The notes under the pieces are model-generated. The model did no database searches. It was not told where the DNA came from and worked only from the letters and a program-made list of their open reading frames with translations. Of a DNA stretch of 24,429 bases, positions 6,448-12,818 are shown one piece after another. The DNA is from Spirochaetaceae bacterium (lineage in GTDB: Bacteria > Spirochaetota > Spirochaetia > Treponematales > Breznakiellaceae), in NCBI GenBank assembly GCA_031290855.1, contig JAISLM010000045.1:1-24429 (forward strand), read 5' to 3'. The position numbers and the translations under genes are program-made. Numbering within the stretch: position 1 is the first letter of the stretch; every line of letters starts with the position of its first letter.

Positions 6448-8583
6448 ATGAGCGATTATTTTGACGAAGAAGAGGTCGTAAAAGACTACGACAGCGTGAT
6501 AGCGAAGCGGATACTCTCTTACATAAAGCCGTACCGCCGCCTCGCGCTCCTGACATTTCTCGCCCTTGCCGTGTCAACGGCGGGCGAGCTTCTGCTGCCC
6601 GTGCTGGAACAGCGGATAATAGACGACGCGGTCGTCGCCCGTTACCTCGCGTTCGATACGGCGCGGGCGGCTGGGCAGGACCTGTCGGAAAAAAGCGCCG
6701 CCGCCCTTGCCGGGCTGTACCGTGCAAACGGCCTCTTTCAGACAAAACCCGTGCCGATAGGCGGCTTCCTCTTCGTCCCGCAGAACCAGCAGCTTCGTAT
6801 TTCCGGCGATGTCGAGAAGGAACTGCGGGCAAAACGGATCCTGGACGACGAACAGTGGTACGCCTTCGGCATAAACGAGGCGAACAGGGGCTACGTGCTG
6901 GAGAACCCGCTCTTCATTCAGGACGGGAAGTCCGCCGCGATAAAGGCGGCCCTCCTTGCGACACTCCCGGAGGACGTCCTCCGTGCGGTACGCGGCGCGG
7001 ACCTTGACCGTATATCCTCCGTGATACTGGCCCTGCTTGCCGCGCTGCTTATGGTATTCGCCGCGGCCTACGTCCAGACCTGGAGCGCGAACCTTATCGG
7101 CCAGCAGGTTATGAAGGATATGCGCCTTGAACTATTCCAAAAGACGGTTTCGCAGTCTACGGCCTTCCTTTCGCGCCACCCTGTAGGCCGGATCGTGACG
7201 CGGCTCTGCGGGGACGTGGAGACGATAAACGACTTCTTCACCTCGGTTATGGTGGCGCTTTTAAAAGACCTTTCCGTGATGGCGGGCTCGCTCGTGACGC
7301 TGTTCCTGCTGTCGCCGCGCCTGGCCCTCGTCGTGCTGGCCTGTATGCCGCCCGTCGTCGTCTGCACGGCGCTCTCCCGCCTGCGGGCGCGGGACGCCTT
7401 CCGCCGCCAGCGCACCGCCTCGTCCGCCGTCACCTCGTACCTGTCCGAGCGCCTGTCGGGCCTGCAGATAGTACAGTACTTCAGAAGGGAAGGGCGGAGC
7501 CGGGACGAGTACGCGGCCCGCAACGGCGAGCTGCTTTCCGCTAACCTGGGCGAGATTCGCGTGTACGCGATCTTCCGCCCGATAGTCGAGTTCATCGCGA
7601 CCTTCACCACGGCGGCGCTGATAGCCGTGGGCAGCATCCTCGTCCTCAACCTGACGCTGTCGCTCGGCGTCCTTGTCGCGTTCATCAACCTGGTAGCCAT
7701 GTTTTACGCGCCGGTCATGGACATATCGGAGAAGTACACGATCCTACAGTCCGCGATGGCGGGCGGCGAGAGGGTTTTCGCGCTGCTGGACACGGACGAG
7801 CGCATCCCGGACACGGGGAAGCGCGAACTCGCCCCGGTCCGCGGGCACATCGAGTTTAAAAACGTGTCGTTCAGCTATAAGACGGGGGAAGAAGTGCTGA
7901 AAAACCTGAGCTTCCGGGTAGAACCGGGCGAGATGGCGGCGATAGTCGGCTACACCGGCGCGGGGAAGACGACGATAACCAGCGTCCTTACCCGGCTGTG
8001 GGACATCGACGCGGGGACGATCAGCATCGACGGCGTGGACGTGAGGGAAGTTTCGCTTGCGAGCCTGCGCCGCGCCGTCCTACCCGTGCTGCAGGACGTG
8101 TTCCTGTTTTCCGGCACGATAGCGGACAACATAACGCTTGGCCTTGAACTGCCGCCCGGTGAATCCCGCGAAGCGGCAATCGCCGCGGCGAAGGCGGTCT
8201 CTGCCCACGAGATCATCATGAGGCACGGCGCGGGCTACGACACGCTGCTTTCAGAAGGCGCGACGAACATCTCAGGCGGCGAGCGGCAACTGCTGAGCTT
8301 TGCCCGCGTGATAGCGCACAACCCGTCCATAGTCGTGCTGGACGAGGCGACAAGCTCGATAGACACGGAGACGGAGCGGCTGATACAGGCGGGCATGGAA
8401 CGCATACTTTCCGGCAGAACATCTATAGTGATAGCCCACCGCCTTTCGACGATACGGAACGCGGCCCGCATCCTCGTGCTGAAAGGCGGCGCCGTCGCGG
8501 AACAAGGCGTCCACGCCGAACTCCTGGCTCTAAACGGCATCTACGCCCGCCAGGCGGCCAGCCGCTTCCCACCGCTGCTTTAA
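6448..8583 (+). CDS. ABC exporter half-transporter with canonical ATPase site and large external insertion (subunit B)
   Basis: A 711-residue partner of the preceding gene, starting 3 bases after its stop. Walker A GYTGAGKTT is at 501-509, the signature is ISGGERQLLS, Walker B VVLDEATSSID has D632 and catalytic E633, and the H-loop is IAHRLS, so this subunit holds the active Walker residues. The first membrane segment (about 32-52) and the second (about 188-210) are separated by about 125 residues, where usual exporters have a short loop. That insertion (about 62-187, including GGFLFVPQNQQLRISGDVEK) is soluble-looking and by topology should face the periplasm. This accounts for the length of 711 against a usual 580-600. 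Last gene of the nadK operon run. Substrate unknown. Confidence 0.93.
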   Translation: MSDYFDEEEVVKDYDSVIAKRILSYIKPYRRLALLTFLALAVSTAGELLLPVLEQRIIDDAVVARYLAFDTARAAGQDLSEKSAAALAGLYRANGLFQTKPVPIGGFLFVPQNQQLRISGDVEKELRAKRILDDEQWYAFGINEANRGYVLENPLFIQDGKSAAIKAALLATLPEDVLRAVRGADLDRISSVILALLAALLMVFAAAYVQTWSANLIGQQVMKDMRLELFQKTVSQSTAFLSRHPVGRIVTRLCGDVETINDFFTSVMVALLKDLSVMAGSLVTLFLLSPRLALVVLACMPPVVVCTALSRLRARDAFRRQRTASSAVTSYLSERLSGLQIVQYFRREGRSRDEYAARNGELLSANLGEIRVYAIFRPIVEFIATFTTAALIAVGSILVLNLTLSLGVLVAFINLVAMFYAPVMDISEKYTILQSAMAGGERVFALLDTDERIPDTGKRELAPVRGHIEFKNVSFSYKTGEEVLKNLSFRVEPGEMAAIVGYTGAGKTTITSVLTRLWDIDAGTISIDGVDVREVSLASLRRAVLPVLQDVFLFSGTIADNITLGLELPPGESREAAIAAAKAVSAHEIIMRHGAGYDTLLSEGATNISGGERQLLSFARVIAHNPSIVVLDEATSSIDTETERLIQAGMERILSGRTSIVIAHRLSTIRNAARILVLKGGAVAEQGVHAELLALNGIYARQAASRFPPLL

Positions 8584-8625
8584 ACATGAAAAGCCTGCGG
8601 GCAATGATCAATTAATAGTGGAAAA

Positions 8626-8766
8626 GGGGGAAGCCTCCCCCTCGCTGCAGCCCGCTTGCGCGGTCTTCCGCTGCCCCCTCTGCGGGGGCCGCCGCCCCCG
8701 CAGCGCCCCCGCCTTATCCTGCCGCGCCGGGTGTGCCGCCGGCACACCCCGGGCGGCACACCGCCC
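8626..8766. repeat. Cluster of G+C-rich hairpins after the ABC exporter operon
   Basis: The 8584-8857 interval has no credible gene. It holds consecutive inverted repeats: GGGGGA/TCCCCC (8626-8631 with 8636-8641), CCGC-TTGC-GCGG (8652-8663), CTGCGGGGGC with GCCCCCGCAG (8680-8689 with 8694-8703, loop CGCC), GGGTGTGCC with GGCACACCC (8729-8737 with 8741-8749), and GGGCGG-CACA-CCGCCC (8751-8766). The last is followed by T-containing sequence, and one or more may end the upstream transcript, but none has a classic U-tract. Confidence 0.7.
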
Positions 8767-8857
8767 GCGCGGTTTGTCCCGTTTTCCCCGTTTACCGTCC
8801 CGGACGGCCCCAAACCATGTTTTTTTTGAAAAAACGCAAAAAAAATGCCGGGAAAAC

Positions 8858-8889
8858 TTGATACCCCCCCCCCCCCCCTGTGCTATAAT
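8858..8889 (+). promoter_or_regulatory. Promoter with poly-C(15) spacer, probably phase-variable
   Basis: TTGATA (8858-8863) and TATAAT (8884-8889) are near-perfect sigma-70 boxes, and TGC before the -10 makes it an extended -10. The spacer is 20 bases, of which 8864-8878 is an unbroken run of 15 C. Loss of three C would give the optimal 17-base spacing. A/T tracts at 8819-8846 just upstream look like an UP element. Slipped-strand changes in such runs are known to switch promoters such as Neisseria opc and porA, and poly-G runs act near Treponema pallidum tpr genes. The next gene downstream is the lipoprotein at 9145. Confidence 0.8.
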
Positions 8890-8895
8890 GTAGTA

Positions 8896-9020
8896 TATAC
8901 AAAAGAGGAAGCCCCGGAACAGCGCTTATTCTTGACGGAAAGACGCCGGACCGGGGCTTGTGTAAGCGTATAGATCCTACCATAAAAGGCCTGGCTTTTC
9001 AATACGCTTCCTACTTTTTT
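8896..9020 (+). ncRNA. Structured leader RNA or small RNA with alternative stems and a terminator-like end
   Basis: The stretch begins about where the poly-C promoter should start transcription. Stem A is AAGCCCCGG (8909-8917) with CCGGGGCTT (8951-8959), enclosing GCG/CGC and TCTT/AAGA. CGCTTA in its loop (8923-8928) can pair with TAAGCG (8963-8968) as a pseudoknot. The same segment, as AAGCGTAT (8964-8971), can instead pair with ATACGCTT (9002-9009), which is followed closely by a T run (9015-9020). GCTTCCT (9006-9012) can also pair with AGGAAGC (8906-8912). It matches no riboswitch or RNA class I know; it may be an attenuator for the lipoprotein gene or a separate small RNA. Confidence 0.5.
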
Positions 9021-9025
9021 GTACA

Positions 9026-9119
9026 CGGGTTTTCCGTGCGCGGGCTTTTGCCCGTGCGCGGGGAACCCGGCAAGCGCGCCATCGCATAGCGATGGCGTAC
9101 ACGCCCGGGCCTGGCCCGG
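9026..9119 (+). repeat. Three hairpins in the lipoprotein 5-prime leader
   Basis: Between the T run at 9020 and the ribosome site lie a nested hairpin (CGGGTT...AACCCG around CGGGC-TTTT-GCCCG, about 9026-9069), a perfect GCCATCGC-ATA-GCGATGGC (9078-9096), and CCGGGCC-T-GGCCCGG (9105-9119). I see no second promoter here. Confidence 0.65.
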
Positions 9120-9144
9120 ACGAACAAATTTTTAGGAGGACTCT

Positions 9145-10893
9145 ATGAAAAAACAGGGTCTAATTTTAGGTTTTGCCGCCGCTTTGCTTGGCGCGGCATT
9201 TATTTTGGCAGGCTGCGAGCAGGAGACAAAGACCGAATACGTCAACGTCCCCGTGCCCGGCGCTTACCAGGTACCGGACTACGCGGTTCTGGCGGACAGC
9301 ACCCCCGAACTGCTGGTCTTGCTCGCGGACACGAGCGGGCTTTACGACCACATCGTTTACAAAGCTGTTCCCGGCGCTGACATCACGGTGCCCGCGGGCA
9401 AGACGCTGTACCTTTCCTTTAATGTACTTACCTTAGCAAATGACATAACGGTGGACGGTACGGTAGTCGTGTATGGAACCGATACAAATCTCACTCCGGA
9501 CGCCTATTTTAAGGCAGGTGCGGGAACGCTGCTTGTCGAGGAAGGCACCGTGACCGTAACCGGCGACACTTTGTTTACCGGTGACGACAAGCCCGCCACG
9601 GTAAGCATCAAGAAAGGCGCCTGGCTCAAAAACACTTCAACGACGGCTTTAGCTGACGATGATGATCTCGCGGCGTGGGTAGGCTATGCCGGAGAGGGCA
9701 GCCTTGAGATTACCCAGCCGATAGTTGCCAACGTTACACCCAAGGCCGCTATTGACGCAATCGGGACGCTGCCTGACAAGAAAACCGTAAAGCTTAAAGT
9801 CAACGTAACCCCTACCGAAACAAGCCTTAGCGTCCCGGCCGGCGTGAACCTTACTACCGACAATGCCCTCACCGCCGTAACGAGCCTCACGGTGAACGGT
9901 ACACTTAACGCGGAATCCGCCACCCTCGCCGCCGCCGGCGCGTCGATCACGCTGGGCAGCAAGAGCAGCACAACATTGGGCACCGTCGCAAAACTGGCCG
10001 CCGATGTTACGGTACCGGCCAACGCCGCGTTCATTGTCACCACAATTACCAACTTTGACAGCAAAACGGTGACCTTCAAAAAAGGCGGGACAAGCGGTCT
10101 TCTTTCCGACATCGACCTGACTTTCTCCGCTTATAGCATAGAGAATAGCACGGATATTAGCGTAACACTGGCCGACAGCATAACGCTTGCGGCAAACCAG
10201 AACATCGCAATTACGCCGCCTGGAAATGGCTCAATAAAGATTACCGTGCCCGCCGGCAAGAAAATCATCAACGCGGGAACCATCACGCTGAGTCCCGGCG
10301 TAAGCCTTGTCCTGGCAACGACCTCTGCGACCAGCGTGGCCGGCATCGGAGGCGCGGGCAAGATCGTGGCCGGCGCGACAGAGATCACCGGCGCGTGGGA
10401 TGCGGTAACCGCCACTGAAGCCGCCGGCACCCTCACGATAGCGAGCGCCGCGGCAGGCGCCACCATCACGGCGGAGGACGCCGCTACCGGCCTTAAAGCC
10501 GTCAGCGCGGGCGCCGTCATCACGCAGAAGGCGGGTTACACCATCGACCTTACCATAGCGGAGTCTACGGAGGTTGTGCTGGGAGGAACTGATTCCGCGA
10601 AAGCCGGTGAAATCGTGCTGACAGGCGGTACTAACCCCGGTAAGCTCAAGCTGGCAGCCGCCAACGCCAAGATAACCGGTATCACTCCTTCAAGCGGCGA
10701 TACCGTTGCCGCAGGCAGTGTGGTGATAACGGGCGGAACGGTGGTTGGCAGCAAGATAGCTGGAACGACCAATGCAGCCGGCGCAAAAAAACTTGGCACC
10801 ATTACCGGCGATACGGACAACAACACGGTTACCGGCAGTACTACTGAAGGCGCCAATGTCTCGCTTAACAGCACGGTAGACATCAAAACCTAA
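9145..10893 (+). CDS. Thr/Ala/Gly-rich repeat lipoprotein, probably surface-exposed
   Basis: A 582-residue protein from ATG 9145, behind an excellent ribosome site AGGAGGA (9134-9140). Residues 1-24 are a type II signal peptide: MKK, a hydrophobic core, then the lipobox L-A-G-C with the lipidated Cys at 24. The mature part seems to contain no further cysteine and is dominated by short Val/Ile/Thr/Ala/Gly strands with regular turns, as in right-handed beta-helix or similar repeat adhesins. A degenerate VPAG(K/V) or VPAN motif, as in ITVPAGKTLYLS, recurs near residues 80, 229, 288 and 366. Family not recognised beyond that architecture. The only promoter seen upstream is the poly-C one, so expression is probably phase-variable (inference). 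Roles in adhesion or antigenic change are possible but unproven. Confidence 0.85.
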   Translation: MKKQGLILGFAAALLGAAFILAGCEQETKTEYVNVPVPGAYQVPDYAVLADSTPELLVLLADTSGLYDHIVYKAVPGADITVPAGKTLYLSFNVLTLANDITVDGTVVVYGTDTNLTPDAYFKAGAGTLLVEEGTVTVTGDTLFTGDDKPATVSIKKGAWLKNTSTTALADDDDLAAWVGYAGEGSLEITQPIVANVTPKAAIDAIGTLPDKKTVKLKVNVTPTETSLSVPAGVNLTTDNALTAVTSLTVNGTLNAESATLAAAGASITLGSKSSTTLGTVAKLAADVTVPANAAFIVTTITNFDSKTVTFKKGGTSGLLSDIDLTFSAYSIENSTDISVTLADSITLAANQNIAITPPGNGSIKITVPAGKKIINAGTITLSPGVSLVLATTSATSVAGIGGAGKIVAGATEITGAWDAVTATEAAGTLTIASAAAGATITAEDAATGLKAVSAGAVITQKAGYTIDLTIAESTEVVLGGTDSAKAGEIVLTGGTNPGKLKLAAANAKITGITPSSGDTVAAGSVVITGGTVVGSKIAGTTNAAGAKKLGTITGDTDNNTVTGSTTEGANVSLNSTVDIKT

Positions 10894-10905
10894 CCCCCCA
10901 CCGCC

Positions 10906-11024
10906 CGCCGGCGGCGTTCACAGCCGGCGCCTCATGCCGCTTGCGCGGCTTGAGGCGAGCGTAACCCGCTTTGCGGGTTACGCCGCCGCCCCAACCCGGC
11001 TTGCGAAAGCCGGGTTGGGGCGGC
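10906..11024. repeat. Array of four adjacent hairpins downstream of the lipoprotein gene
   Basis: Perfect or near-perfect inverted repeats follow one another: CGCCGGC/GCCGGCG (10906-10912 with 10923-10929); CGCCTCA..GCCGC with GCGGC..TGAGGCG (10928-10957); GCGTAACCCGC-TTT-GCGGGTTACGC (10959-10983); and an 18-bp perfect stem at 10985-11002 with 11007-11024 closed by a GCGA tetraloop. Some adjoining arms share bases. Loops often contain TTGCG, also seen in the cluster at 8652-8663, suggesting one repeat family. Confidence 0.8.
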
Positions 11025-11051
11025 GTGTCCGTTAGACTCCGTCACGCCGTA

Positions 11052-11088
11052 AACCCCCCGCGCGATGGGCGCGCGGGGGGTTGTTTGT
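11052..11088 (+). terminator. Intrinsic terminator for the lipoprotein transcript
   Basis: A 13-bp stem, AACCCCCCGCGCG (11052-11064) with CGCGCGGGGGGTT (11070-11082), has the loop ATGGG and is followed by GTTTGT. It is the only hairpin of this array with a T-rich tail. Confidence 0.7.
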
Positions 11089-11740
11089 CCGGGCGGGTAA
11101 CGCAGGGGTGGCAGGCGCTGAATTTTCCAGTGCCGGGGAAAGCCGGTACGCTACATATAGTGCCGGTGTCAGACCCCCTAGTGGCTGCAATCGGCGCCGT
11201 TTGGCCCTGGATAACGCAGGGGGCGCCTGACACCGCCGCCAATATATAAGCGCATTCCAAGGCCCGCGCCGCCCTAAGAGATCAGCGTCACCTTCATCGG
11301 GCGCCATTATCCGCGCAAACTGCTCGCTTACCTGGCGGAGGGGCGTTTCTGCTTGGCGTACCGCAGGCACGCCAAGCATACGGGTAGTGAGGTCTGTGAA
11401 AGAAAAAGGACGGCGGGGGCCGAATTTCCCCGAATCAGCCCTTGGCCCTCCGTACTGTGCCGTTGTTCATTGCCCGTTTGCGGGCGGGCCGGATGTGTTG
11501 GGCGCGGCCAATGCCCGGCGTCGGAGAGCCCGAATCCATGTGGAAAGCATTTATTCGCAGTGGGGTCTGCTTCCCCGCCCCTTGGGGCGGTTATAATTGG
11601 CAACACCAACAAAAAATGGTAGTAGACGGGTTTGCGGGCAAACAAGGTTTGCGAGCGAGCAAGTTTGCTATGCAAACCACCACAGTTAAATAATTTCTTA
11701 CAGAACGAAGCTCGTAAATGATGCAGCGCTTACACGATAC
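11083..11740. other. Gene-poor, repeat-bearing intergenic stretch
   Basis: No convincing gene. It contains a pair of inverted CGGTGTCAG/CTGACACCG boxes (11164-11172 and 11227-11235), the left one continuing as GGTGTCAGACCCC, akin to the in-gene palindrome. There is a 9-bp stem GCTTGGCGT/ACGCCAAGC (11351-11359 with 11369-11377) and palindromes GTTTGC-GG-GCAAAC (11630-11643) and GGTTTGC/GCAAACC (11646-11652 with 11672-11678). A minus-strand frame ending its coding-like part near 11260 (LRQVSEQFARIMAPDEGDA) might be a gene remnant but is too weak to call. Confidence 0.6.
11550..11588 (+). repeat. 39-bp repeat upstream of RAYT leader, copy 1
   Basis: Identical over 39 bases to 23623-23661. It begins TTTATTCGCAGTGGGG and contains GGGG-TCTGCTT-CCCC and GCCCC-TT-GGGGC hairpins. 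Both copies precede a RAYT-type leader, so it looks like the left boundary of a composite element. Confidence 0.85.
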
Positions 11741-11836
11741 CCCGCCGCGCCGCCGGAAGTGTGTTTCCGGTCCGGCTTCTTTCCGTTTTTTCTCCGTATG
11801 TTGAAGCAAAACGCGGGCAATCGCCCATATATTTAC
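11741..11836 (+). repeat. RAYT-element leader, copy 2
   Basis: The first 29 bases (CCCGCCGCGCCGCCGGAAG onward) equal 23701-23729, and the CCGTATGTT.AAGCAAAACGCGGG part matches 1-48 and 23752-23780. CCGGAA/TTCCGG forms a small stem. Here the MLKQNAG peptide from ATG 11798 continues without a stop into the RAYT-like frame, so a longer product starting there is possible. Confidence 0.8.
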
Positions 11837-12505
11837 ATGAGACATTTAAGAATGCTGAGACAGGGCGTGTGGTACGAAATCAGTACCCGCGTCAACAACA
11901 GGGAACCCCTGTTCCGAGGGGGCCGGGCGCCGGCGCTGTTCGGACGGGTGTTCCGGGAGACCGCACGCAGGTTTGTTTTCGCGGTCCGGGGCTTGAGTCT
12001 TGCCGGCGACCGGCTGGCCTTTTACATCAAGCCCGCGGACGGGTTCGAGCTGCCGGCGATAATGAAATGGCTGAAGCAGACCTTTGCCATTAGGTACAAC
12101 AGGGACAATGGACGGACGGGGCACCTGTGGGGCGACCGGTACCGGTCGCGGATTCTGGAAGGGGAGCCGCCGGACGGCGGGGAGGCGGGGGAGGCGGCGG
12201 CGGAAGGCCCGCCGGTCCGTGGGGTCAGACCCCATAGCGGGAAACGCCTCGCCGGACGAGCGGCGGCGGGGGACTCCCCGGCCCGTGGGGTCAGACCCCA
12301 CAGCGGGCGACGCCTCGCCGGACGAGCGGCGGCGGGGGACTCCCCGGTCCGTGGGGTCAGACCCCACAGCGGGCGACGCCTCGCCGGACGAGCGGCGGCG
12401 GGGGCCTCCCCGGTCCGTGGTGTCAGACCCCATAGCGGGAAACGGGCGGCCGGGGCCGCGTTTTCCCGCCTATACCCCCTTCCCGTGGCCCCGGCGCCCG
12501 GATAA
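11837..12505 (+). CDS. RAYT-like (Y1 transposase-related) protein lacking the HUH histidines, copy 2
   Basis: A 222-residue protein from ATG 11837, chosen by identity with copy 1 (MRHLRMLRQGVWYEIST). Residues 1-110 carry the same RAYT-like fold signatures (NNREPLFR, IMKWLKQTFAIRYNR, GHLWGDRYRSRIL), and again GDRLAFYIKP replaces the histidine-containing strand. The rest is a 22-residue repeat (GVRPHSGKRLAGRAAAGDSP type) in about 3.5 units, against 1.5 in copy 1. An in-frame start at ATG 11798 would add MLKQNAGNRPYIY. No Shine-Dalgarno sequence is evident. The high identity of the two copies 11 kb apart suggests recent duplication or gene conversion. A non-catalytic, REP-binding or domesticated role is inference only. 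Confidence 0.7.
   Translation: MRHLRMLRQGVWYEISTRVNNREPLFRGGRAPALFGRVFRETARRFVFAVRGLSLAGDRLAFYIKPADGFELPAIMKWLKQTFAIRYNRDNGRTGHLWGDRYRSRILEGEPPDGGEAGEAAAEGPPVRGVRPHSGKRLAGRAAAGDSPARGVRPHSGRRLAGRAAAGDSPVRGVRPHSGRRLAGRAAAGASPVRGVRPHSGKRAAGAAFSRLYPLPVAPAPG
12221..12453 (+). repeat. 66-bp tandem repeats inside the RAYT-like gene (3.5 units)
   Basis: The dyad GGGGTCAGACCCC starts at 12221, 12287 and 12353, and as GGTGTCAGACCCC at 12419, with exactly 66 bases between starts. Units are nearly identical, including CCTCGCCGGACGAGCGGCGG. The period is a multiple of three, so gain or loss of units keeps the frame. Confidence 0.95.
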
Positions 12506-12615
12506 GCGGCATAATCCGTCCGGCGAACCGCGGCAGCCGCCATCTCCTCCCCAAACCTAACCCGCCCAGGGGGATACCTCTGCCCTGAAATCAGGATTGC
12601 GGGCCAGGTTTAGCC
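12499..12615 (+). repeat. RAYT-element right end, copy 2
   Basis: The sequence after the RAYT stop matches 576-692: CGGATAAGCGGCATAATCCG (a 5-bp stem), then CCCAGGGGGATAC.TCTGCCCTGAAATC and GGGCCAGGTTTAGC. The last 16 bases (GCGGGCCAGGTTTAGC) occur inverted at 23660-23675. The remaining 12616-12782 holds no recognisable feature. Confidence 0.75.
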
Positions 12616-12782
12616 CACAGCAGGGGAACCCGCCCCGCCAGCCCGTCGTCCGGTTACGCCCAGCTCCCGTGCCGCCGCTTATATAAAGGATCCGGGCGGC
12701 TCAGGCGGGAAAACGAACAATTACTGGCCGCACCGGGCGCTTGGGCTCCATTGGCGTACACGGGGTTTTGTACCCTGATATG

Positions 12783-12811
12783 TTGTAAAAAACACGGGTT
12801 TGCCGTATAGT
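12783..12811 (+). promoter_or_regulatory. Sigma-70-type promoter giving a leaderless mRNA
   Basis: TTGTAA (12783-12788) and TATAGT (12806-12811) are separated by exactly 17 bases. The ATG of the next gene is at 12819, 7 bases after the -10, so the transcript should begin at or next to the start codon. No Shine-Dalgarno sequence is present. Confidence 0.75.
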
Positions 12812-12818
12812 CAATATT

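Noticed and set aside
8933..8945. TGACGGAAAGAC resembles a 23S rRNA segment
   Set aside because: Only about 12 bases match; the surroundings do not resemble rRNA.
12221..12453. Regular 66-bp spacing suggested a CRISPR array
   Set aside because: Units are contiguous and almost identical along their whole length, with no variable spacers, and they are in frame within a protein gene.
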